Source: Lentisphaeria bacterium
GTDB taxonomy: Bacteria > Verrucomicrobiota > Lentisphaeria > Victivallales > JAUVCU01
DNA: 9,467 bases
Assembly (NCBI GenBank): GCA_030590715.1
Contig: JAUVCU010000037.1
Coordinates: 1 to 9,467 of the forward strand
Direction of reading: 5' to 3'
The notes beneath the pieces were generated by a model, which worked only from the letters and a program-made list of their open reading frames with translations, did no database searches and was not told the DNA's origin. The position numbers and the translations under genes were made by a program. Positions 1 through 5,344 of the stretch are shown here, piece after piece. Every line of letters starts with the position of its first letter. The stretch's first letter is position 1.

Positions 1-1026
1 AAAATGCGTGATGCCGGTGTTGACATACTGGTGGATTCTACTGAGCTTGGTGTGATGGGCTTTGTTGAAGTTTTAAAAATGATCAGAACTTTTAAGAAGG
101 TTTTTAAACAACTGGTTGATAAGGCTCTCGAAGAAAGACCAGATGCAGTTGTTCTCATTGATTATCCTGGATTTAACCTTCGCTTTGCAAAAAAAATGCA
201 CGAGCATGGAATTCCTGTTATCTGGTATATCAGCCCGCAGGTTTGGGCATGGAAAAAAGGGCGTATCCCGACTTTGGCTAAAGTCGTTGATAAGATGATG
301 TGTATTTTCCCATTTGAAGTTGATGTTTATGCTGGGACTGGTTTGGATATAGAATTTGTCGGTCATCCGCTTGTGAACGAGATAAAAAGCCAGATTGATC
401 AAAATATTGTCAGAGACGATAATACAGTGGTCTTGTTGCCTGGAAGCCGCTCAAACGAAGTAAAAAAACTACTTTTCCCAATGCTTGAGGCTTCTCTGGA
501 ACTCCACAAAAATAACAATGACCTAAAGTTTGTTATTTCTGCTCCGCGTGAAAAAATTGTTTCTGAAATTGAAGATATTTACACTAGCTTTAAATCAAAA
601 TACCAAAGTGAAGATCTTCCCCAAATTGAAATTTCGTGTGGCAAGACCCGCTACTGGATGCAGAAGGCAACGGCAGGTATCGCGGCTTCAGGAACAGTGA
701 CGGTTGAATGTGCTATTTCCGGGTTACCTCTTGTCGCTGTTTACAAAATGAATCCGGTAACATATGCAATTGCTAAGAGAGTTGTGAATCTGGATTATTT
801 CACAATGGTGAATATTCTTGGTAAGAAGACTGTTTACGAAGAGTTCCTTCAGAAAGATGTTAACGGTAAAAGATTGAGTCGTGCTGTTGAAAAGATATTG
901 CCAGGCGGAAGCCGACGTGAAGAGGTTCTGGGCGGCATTGATTTTGTCGTTGATTCAATTTCAGCAGATAAAGATGGTGCTGCAGTGAGAGCTGCAACTA
1001 TATGCTCCGACTTTATTTCCAAATAA
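1..1026 (+). CDS. lpxB: Lipid-A-disaccharide synthase, 5'-truncated by window edge
   Basis: LpxB is a GT19-family glycosyltransferase that joins UDP-2,3-diacylglucosamine and lipid X into the lipid A disaccharide at the inner face of the cytoplasmic membrane. Counting from the first visible Met (base 4), the family motifs appear in order: DYPGFNLR at about 53-60, whose Asp matches the catalytic Asp of the family; SPQVWAWKKGR at 77-87; FVGHPL at 118-123; LLPGSRSNEV at 144-153, the nucleotide-sugar binding loop; and ASGTVTVE at 228-235. About 341 codons are visible against roughly 380 for a full LpxB. The missing 40-45 residues would carry the N-terminal GExSGD motif. The Met at base 4 is therefore internal, and the reading frame is open to base 1. 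The C-terminus looks complete and stops at 1024-1026. A strong terminator lies about 240 bp downstream, behind a repeat cluster. Identity is secure; the upstream operon is out of view. Confidence 0.95.
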   Translation, partial: KMRDAGVDILVDSTELGVMGFVEVLKMIRTFKKVFKQLVDKALEERPDAVVLIDYPGFNLRFAKKMHEHGIPVIWYISPQVWAWKKGRIPTLAKVVDKMMCIFPFEVDVYAGTGLDIEFVGHPLVNEIKSQIDQNIVRDDNTVVLLPGSRSNEVKKLLFPMLEASLELHKNNNDLKFVISAPREKIVSEIEDIYTSFKSKYQSEDLPQIEISCGKTRYWMQKATAGIAASGTVTVECAISGLPLVAVYKMNPVTYAIAKRVVNLDYFTMVNILGKKTVYEEFLQKDVNGKRLSRAVEKILPGGSRREEVLGGIDFVVDSISADKDGAAVRAATICSDFISK

Positions 1027-1028
1027 AT

Positions 1029-1045
1029 AAAAAGAGCTTAATCAG
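1029..1045 (+). repeat. 17-bp direct repeat, left copy (orphan terminator arm)
   Basis: The 17 bases AAAAAGAGCTTAATCAG lie three bases after the lpxB stop and recur exactly at 1264-1280, where they form the 5' arm of the terminator. The left copy has no complementary arm next to it. The two copies bracket 218 bp of repeat-rich sequence. This fits a duplication or insertion that split an ancestral terminator placed directly after lpxB. The identity is seen directly; the history is inferred. Confidence 0.85.
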
Positions 1046-1100
1046 TGAAAAAGATAGCCGATATATTTAAAAAACAGGTTTAAGTCATTAGATATAAATG
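1046..1100 (+). repeat. 55-bp direct repeat, copy 1
   Basis: This 55-bp block runs from TGAAAAAGATAGCCG to GATATAAATG. It recurs 107 bp downstream at 1153-1207 with a single difference (A at 1073, G at 1180). The near identity points to a recent duplication or to homogenisation between copies. Both copies lie in the non-coding gap between lpxB and the ttcA-like gene. Confidence 0.9.
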
Positions 1101-1154
1101 CAGCGTGAAAAGATAGCCTGTTTAGATATAAATGCAGCGTGAAAAGATAGCCTG
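1088..1154 (+). repeat. Tandem 34-bp repeat, two copies, nested between the 55-bp repeats
   Basis: A 33-bp unit beginning TTAGATATAAATGCAGCG and ending AAAAGATAGCCTG occurs at 1088-1120 and again at 1122-1154. The copies are exact and are separated by one T, giving a period of 34. The unit's left part is the right end of the 55-bp repeat. Its right part is a variant of the left end of the 55-bp repeat. As a result TGAAAA(A)GATAGCC is present four times, starting at 1046, 1106, 1140 and 1153, and TTAGATATAAATG three times, starting at 1088, 1122 and 1195. This looks like stepwise expansion by unequal exchange or slippage. Confidence 0.85.
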
Positions 1155-1207
1155 AAAAAGATAGCCGATATATTTAAAAGACAGGTTTAAGTCATTAGAT
1201 ATAAATG
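1153..1207 (+). repeat. 55-bp direct repeat, copy 2
   Basis: This is the second copy of the block at 1046-1100, differing only at 1180 (G instead of A). It ends in ATAAATG. After that the sequence departs from the tandem unit (TGTTGTG instead of CAGCGTG), so this is the right boundary of the expanded array. Confidence 0.9.
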
Positions 1208-1220
1208 TGTTGTGTTTAAT

Positions 1221-1246
1221 TTTGGTCTCAAAAAATTGAGACCAAA
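1221..1246. other. Perfect 11-bp inverted repeat (hairpin)
   Basis: TTTGGTCTCAA at 1221-1231 pairs with TTGAGACCAAA at 1236-1246 around an AAAA loop. The next bases on the plus strand, TTCTG, are not a clean T-tract, and there is no T-run on the other strand. It is therefore a weak candidate for an intrinsic terminator. It could instead stabilise the lpxB mRNA 3' end or be a protein-binding site. The structure is certain as sequence; the function is unknown. Confidence 0.6.
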
Positions 1247-1262
1247 TTCTGTTTGTAAATAC

Positions 1263-1303
1263 AAAAAAGAGCTTAATCAGGAAAGTGATTAAGCTCTTTT
1301 TTT
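1263..1303. terminator. Bidirectional rho-independent terminator for lpxB and the ttcA-like gene
   Basis: GAGCTTAATCA (1269-1279) pairs perfectly with TGATTAAGCTC (1286-1296) around a 6-nt GGAAAG loop. A six-A run before the stem (1263-1268) and a seven-T run after it (1297-1303) give a U-tract in either direction. It sits between two converging genes, 22 bp past the stop of the minus-strand gene and about 240 bp past the lpxB stop. It should end both transcripts. Confidence 0.9.
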
Positions 1304-1324
1304 GCGATCTGTTAAATAGACTTT

Positions 1325-2131
1325 CTATTCAGCGTTCAATCCAGGAATGTAATCTTTCAGAAGTTTGAGATCCATAAGGTGCTCTGTTCTGACATCCATC
1401 ATCGAAGCCAGCATTGTTTCGCGTACACTTGGAAACTTTGTCTCAAGTGACTTCAGCCATCTCGCAAAGAATGCCCGGTCTCCATTATCTTCTACCTGTT
1501 GTTTGTAATCGCAGTCTCCCGTCTGAGGAAAGTCAAATAGTTCTTTACATTCGATAACCCATGATTCCGGAGTAAAAGCAAAAGGGCGTATAAGTCGTTT
1601 TTTCCCACCGTCAGCAAGTACGTTCGGTCCCATTGTTTTTAGACCGTGCCCGCGGAATAGTCCGATAAGAAGACTGTTGCAGATATCGTCAAGATGTTGA
1701 GCAAGAACAAGTTTGTTGCAGCCAAGCTGATCCATTAGTCCGTGAAGGTTTCCGCGTCGAATACGTGAACAAAGGCTGCAAGGGTTACGGCTGTTACTCT
1801 TTTCATCCAAAATCGGTTTCATATCAAGTGACGTAACATGATAATCCCAGTTCTGTTTTTTTGTATACGCAGTAAGTTCTTCAATATTAAATTCATTGAA
1901 GCCAGGATCAAACGTACCAGCCATAAGCTCAAATTTAATTGGGGATCTGCGCTGAAGATGTGACATAACGTGCATAAGGAGCATGCTGTCTTTTCCGCCG
2001 CTTAGACCTACAAGAATTCTGTCTCCTTCTTCGATCATGTTGAAGGTGTTGATCGCTTTTGTCGCTTTCTTACATATTTTCTTAAAGATCTTCTGGTTTT
2101 CTATTTTTATATCTTCTTTTACCGCTTCCAT
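1325..2131 (-). CDS. TtcA-like PP-loop tRNA-thiolation protein
   Basis: A 268-aa cytoplasmic protein of the TtcA/TtuA PP-loop group, which adenylates a tRNA base (cytidine 32 for TtcA) and replaces its oxygen with sulfur using a [4Fe-4S] cluster. Visible motifs are the PP-loop SGGKDS at 44-49; PCSLCSRIRRG at 117-127, whose Cys118 and Cys121 match the TtcA cluster ligands; AQHLDD at 144-149, in place of the usual GHHxDD; RPFAFTPE at 182-189; and Cys207, in place of the third cluster Cys. It is shorter than E. coli TtcA (about 311 aa), mainly at the ends. The ATG at 2129-2131 is preceded by an AGGGA-type Shine-Dalgarno about 7 bases upstream. The gene converges on lpxB and is divergent from the signalling operon. 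TtcA itself is the best guess; a related thiolase acting on another position is possible, so no symbol is given. Confidence 0.85.
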   Translation of the reverse strand: MEAVKEDIKIENQKIFKKICKKATKAINTFNMIEEGDRILVGLSGGKDSMLLMHVMSHLQRRSPIKFELMAGTFDPGFNEFNIEELTAYTKKQNWDYHVTSLDMKPILDEKSNSRNPCSLCSRIRRGNLHGLMDQLGCNKLVLAQHLDDICNSLLIGLFRGHGLKTMGPNVLADGGKKRLIRPFAFTPESWVIECKELFDFPQTGDCDYKQQVEDNGDRAFFARWLKSLETKFPSVRETMLASMMDVRTEHLMDLKLLKDYIPGLNAE

Positions 2132-2161
2132 CTTTTTATCCCTACTTCTAATAGTGTTTTT

Positions 2162-2181
2162 TTAGATTTGCCTAAATCTAA
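2162..2181. promoter_or_regulatory. 8-bp inverted repeat in the ttcA-like leader/promoter
   Basis: TTAGATTT (2162-2169) and AAATCTAA (2174-2181) form a perfect 8-bp dyad with a 4-bp centre, about 30 bp upstream of the minus-strand start codon. It touches the proposed -10 box (2180-2185) and covers the expected start point, where a repressor could act. No known operator consensus was recognised. In the plus direction it is followed by TTTATTATT, a poor U-tract, with no gene in front of it, so a terminator role is unlikely. Confidence 0.4.
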
Positions 2182-2208
2182 TTTATTATTAGCACAACAC
2201 AACATCAA
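2180..2208 (-). promoter_or_regulatory. Candidate sigma70-type promoter for the ttcA-like gene
   Basis: Read on the minus strand, TTGATG (2203-2208) is followed after 17 bp by TAAATT (2180-2185). Each hexamer matches four of six consensus bases. The predicted start point near 2172 would give a leader of about 40 nt. The sequence is A+T-rich, so chance matches are likely. Confidence 0.3.
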
Positions 2209-2268
2209 TCCGGATATTTCAGCTAAAAGCTTTATATACAAAGATGTAGGGGTAATACACTGCCGATA

Positions 2269-2298
2269 TTGGTATTTGCTTTGAGGATTTGTTATGAT
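2269..2298 (+). promoter_or_regulatory. Candidate sigma70-type promoter for the signalling genes
   Basis: TTGGTA (2269-2274), an 18-bp spacer and TATGAT (2293-2298) lie about 50 bp upstream of the start codon of the 977-aa protein. A second possibility nearby is TTGAGG (2281-2286) with TATAGT (2302-2307), but its 15-bp spacing is poor. The region 2132-2349 has no credible gene, so a promoter for each divergent gene must lie here or overlap the genes. Confidence 0.3.
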
Positions 2299-2349
2299 TT
2301 GTATAGTCGTTTGAAGTAATACAAAAATGCTACTCTTCCGGAGAAATAT

Positions 2350-5283
2350 ATGTCTCAGGACAAAAACAGTATAGCTGTTGGCACTGAAGTCGCTGGCCGT
2401 TATGAGGTTGTAGAGAAAGTAGGAGACTCATTGTCGGGTGCTGTGTATCAGGCGAAGGACCACCTTCACTATGATAACTTAGTCGCTTTAAGGATTCTTG
2501 AAAAAGAGAAATTATCTGAATCTGGTTTGTCAAAGCTGCAGGATCATTTTTTTAAAAATGGTGAATCCCTCCTCAACGTAGCGCATAACAATCTCAGTCA
2601 GGTCACTGATTATGAATTATTCGATGATGAACTTTATATTGTTACAGAGTTTTTGTCCGGCTACACCCTTCAGGATTTTTTAGAGGACGAGGAGCATGCA
2701 GCCCAACATACCGAAGAAAAGTTCAAGTGGTTTCGGGATATATGTAACGGAGTAAATTACTTGGAAAAGAAGGGATTTGCTTATGGTATGCTTACTCCGG
2801 GGAATATATTTCTTGAAGAGAATGAAAGCTCTTACACTCCTAAACTCATCAACTATGAATTCCCTTTGTTATCGGATGACGATGTAAAACGGAGTTTAGA
2901 TAATTTAAATTATTATCCGGACCAGTCTGGTTCTCCTCCTTACATGCATGCACTTGGAAAAGTCTTATACGATATTATGTGCGGGAAGGCTGTTCAAAGT
3001 GTAAACGCATTGAATGTCCCGGACGTAGGTGGAGTGGCGGGAGCTGATATTTTTAAGATTGTTGAAACTGCCATGCAGTCTCCAAGTGGTTTTGAATCCG
3101 CAGAATCAATGCTTTCTGAGTTGGAAAAACTTTTTCCTGATTTTATTGATCTCGACTCATTGTCTTCAGATACAGATGAAAATGTTTGTCATTCATGTTC
3201 GTTTTCTAATGAGTCCAGAATAAAGGTCTGTGCAAAATGTAACAGCAGTCTTCTTGTTTCATGCCCCGAATGTTCGGTCATGTACGCATATTCTGAAGAT
3301 ACTTGTGCTAGGTGTCGTACAAACAGAATAAGTTTCCGAAAAATTCAATTTCTTACCCAAAGAATGAAAAAGTTTATAGGATTGAGAGATCCCGAGCATT
3401 TTTATGAAGAGTTTGGTCGCTTGCCGGAGGATTGCAAGTTTCTTGGAGACAAAGGGAAAGCTGTGTCTGAAGGTACTGTTTCTTTAAAAGAGTCTATGGA
3501 TGAAAAAGTTGCTCAGGCTAAACAGCACAGAGAAAATATTGAGGTTCTGCTGGACAGCGGCAATAATGCCGGCGCGTTGGAAGCTGTTGAGGCTTTCAGA
3601 AAATTGGTTTTAACTGATGAATATGTGAATCTTCAGGCTAAAGAATTACCCCTAAGAATAGATGAGGATGACTATCGGAGAGTTGTAGTCAAAGCGAACC
3701 CGTTTATAGAGTCAAAAGAATATTTAACCGCTATTAACGTTTTTCAGGAATATTTAACAGTTCACTCTACGGGTAAATATTTTCAGGTGGTTGAAAATAA
3801 TATAAAGTTAAACTTAATGGAAAAGCAGTATGGGCTCGAAGTTCTCTCTCTTTATGGAGAGTTACTGGAATTTGTTGATGAGAGAAATTTTGAGAATGCC
3901 AAAATTAAAAGTAGTCGCCTCCAAAGGGTGGTCGCTAAATTAAACGGACCTGATGACCTTTTAGATAATAAGAAAGTTAGTGGAAACGATATTAAAGTCA
4001 AAGCTGCGAACTTATTAAAAGAGCTGGAAGCAACCCAGGTGTTAGAAGCAGCACGAAGGAAACTTTTTATTAAAGTATCCCTCGCGATTGTGTTCTTCAT
4101 TGTTTTTTCTGGAATCGGGCTCTGGGTTTATGTCAGTACAAAAAATAAAAATGCGTTTGAGGATGGAATACTTAAAGCGGGTAAGCTCTTCTACTCGGGT
4201 AAATACCATGATTCTTCACTGGTTTACTTAAAAGTCCTCAAGATTCCCGGTTACAATTCTAATGCCCAAGCCATAAGCGGAGTGCGAAAATCCAAAGCTA
4301 TGATCGTCTTTACTTCAAAACATGCAGAAGTCCTTAAACTGTATTCTCTTATGAAAGGTAAAATTCGTATTGATGCGGAAAGTTCTGTGAACCGATATTT
4401 TGTTGAAGCGATGACGGCCGTTGGGGAAGTTGAGAAAACTGAAGTTATCACTTTTCTTCCTCAGGAACATATAAGTAGGTTGATTGAGTTAAAAAATAAT
4501 ATTTATGAGTCAAAGCTCGACTATTGGCAAAAGGTTATAAATGATCGCGAATGGGTGATTCCAAATTATAGGATTCAGTTTGTCAGGGTTCCGCAAGGAG
4601 AAGCTGTTTTAGGGAGCCCTGCGGAAGAAATCGGACGAGATGATGATGAAGCAGCTTTTAATACAAGAGTTGAAAATATTTTTTGGATAGGGAAATATGA
4701 AATAACACAGCAGCAGTATCGGTCAATAATGGGTGAGAACCCTAGTTCTTTTACCTCACTGAATTTGGATAAACCTATAGAGATGGTTTCCTGGGCGGAC
4801 GCAATGAAATTTTGTGAAAGGTTGACTGAGAGGGAAAGGGAAATAGCGCAACTGACTGATGATATGGAATACCGGCTACCTACTGAAGTCGAGTGGGAGT
4901 ATTCATGCAGAGCCGGAAATACTAAACGATTCAGCCTGGGAAATGAGATCTCTTTTGATCAGGTAAGTTTTTCCGGAGAGGGAAATTCAGAGGTGATTGG
5001 TCGTGGTCGCGAAGGTCGAAGACGCGGTACTGCAATAATAGGTAGTTTTAAGCCTAATTCATGGGGGATTTATGATATGCACGGAAATGTGAGTGAATGG
5101 TGCATTGATTCTTATAGGACGTCTTTGGGAGGTCCTGAGGTTGATTCATCATTCAAATCGATACGTGGCGGTAGCTGGTTTGACTCGGAAAATGAGTGTC
5201 GATCTGCCAGTCGCGACAGAAACCATTTTTCAAATGCTTATGACTGTACTGGATTTCGCATTGTATTAGTAAAGAAAATGTAA
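2350..5283 (+). CDS. Membrane pseudokinase - zinc ribbon - SUMF1/FGE-domain fusion protein
   Basis: A 977-aa protein with no assigned role. Residues about 17-263 have the layout of a bacterial Ser/Thr kinase, but the catalytic residues are gone: the VAIK-type Lys is Arg48, the HRD motif is Tyr145-Gly146-Met147, and DFG is Asn168-Tyr169-Glu170; the glycine loop (25-33) is degenerate. Next come two CxxC-CxxC zinc ribbons (Cys280/283/294/297 and 305/308/319/322), a helical region to about 570, one TM helix at 574-596, a TPR-like stretch (about 600-650), and a SUMF1/FGE-type domain at about 740-976 with RLPTEVEWEYSCRAG, YDMHGNVSEW and RGGSW...GFRIV. There is no signal peptide, so the kinase-like half is probably cytoplasmic and the SUMF1 half periplasmic. 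The ATG at 2350 follows GGAGA at 2340-2344. An arginine-rich loop lies at 885-892. The next gene starts 61 bp on with no terminator between. Formylglycine synthesis is doubtful, since only one of the two catalytic Cys positions is kept. Confidence 0.88.
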   Translation: MSQDKNSIAVGTEVAGRYEVVEKVGDSLSGAVYQAKDHLHYDNLVALRILEKEKLSESGLSKLQDHFFKNGESLLNVAHNNLSQVTDYELFDDELYIVTEFLSGYTLQDFLEDEEHAAQHTEEKFKWFRDICNGVNYLEKKGFAYGMLTPGNIFLEENESSYTPKLINYEFPLLSDDDVKRSLDNLNYYPDQSGSPPYMHALGKVLYDIMCGKAVQSVNALNVPDVGGVAGADIFKIVETAMQSPSGFESAESMLSELEKLFPDFIDLDSLSSDTDENVCHSCSFSNESRIKVCAKCNSSLLVSCPECSVMYAYSEDTCARCRTNRISFRKIQFLTQRMKKFIGLRDPEHFYEEFGRLPEDCKFLGDKGKAVSEGTVSLKESMDEKVAQAKQHRENIEVLLDSGNNAGALEAVEAFRKLVLTDEYVNLQAKELPLRIDEDDYRRVVVKANPFIESKEYLTAINVFQEYLTVHSTGKYFQVVENNIKLNLMEKQYGLEVLSLYGELLEFVDERNFENAKIKSSRLQRVVAKLNGPDDLLDNKKVSGNDIKVKAANLLKELEATQVLEAARRKLFIKVSLAIVFFIVFSGIGLWVYVSTKNKNAFEDGILKAGKLFYSGKYHDSSLVYLKVLKIPGYNSNAQAISGVRKSKAMIVFTSKHAEVLKLYSLMKGKIRIDAESSVNRYFVEAMTAVGEVEKTEVITFLPQEHISRLIELKNNIYESKLDYWQKVINDREWVIPNYRIQFVRVPQGEAVLGSPAEEIGRDDDEAAFNTRVENIFWIGKYEITQQQYRSIMGENPSSFTSLNLDKPIEMVSWADAMKFCERLTEREREIAQLTDDMEYRLPTEVEWEYSCRAGNTKRFSLGNEISFDQVSFSGEGNSEVIGRGREGRRRGTAIIGSFKPNSWGIYDMHGNVSEWCIDSYRTSLGGPEVDSSFKSIRGGSWFDSENECRSASRDRNHFSNAYDCTGFRIVLVKKM

Positions 5284-5291
5284 GATAATTA

Positions 5292-5305
5292 TGTAGTTTA
5301 CTACA
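5292..5305. other. Short inverted repeat after the SUMF1-domain gene
   Basis: TGTAGTTTACTACA is a perfect dyad that can form a 5-bp stem with a TTTA loop, 8 bp after the stop codon at 5281-5283. No U-tract follows, so it is not an intrinsic terminator, and read-through into the histidine kinase gene is expected. It is noted because a hairpin shortly after the end of a variable gene is a feature of some diversity-generating retroelements. Such short dyads also arise by chance in A+T-rich DNA. Confidence 0.35.
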
Positions 5306-5344
5306 GATCAATGAAAGTTTATTATCAATAGGGGCGAAGCTATA

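Noticed and set aside
4..6. ATG at base 4 as the true start of lpxB
   Set aside because: LpxB normally has about 40-45 more residues including the GExSGD motif, and the frame is open to base 1, so this Met is internal.
1046..1207. CRISPR array
   Set aside because: The repeats are nested and of unequal length (55 and 34 bp), the 34-bp units are separated by one base, there are no unique spacers, and no cas genes are near.
1046..1263. MITE or small transposon bounded by a 17-bp target duplication
   Set aside because: The segment ends show no terminal inverted repeats, and 17 bp would be an unusual target duplication; duplication by recombination explains it better.
2269..2280. Sigma54-type promoter before the 977-aa protein gene
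   Set aside because: TGGTATTTGCT looks superficially right, but the GG and GC elements are 5 bp apart instead of the required 10.
4558..5283. Active formylglycine-generating enzyme acting on sulfatases
   Set aside because: One of the two catalytic Cys positions is Asp945, and no sulfatase gene is in the window.
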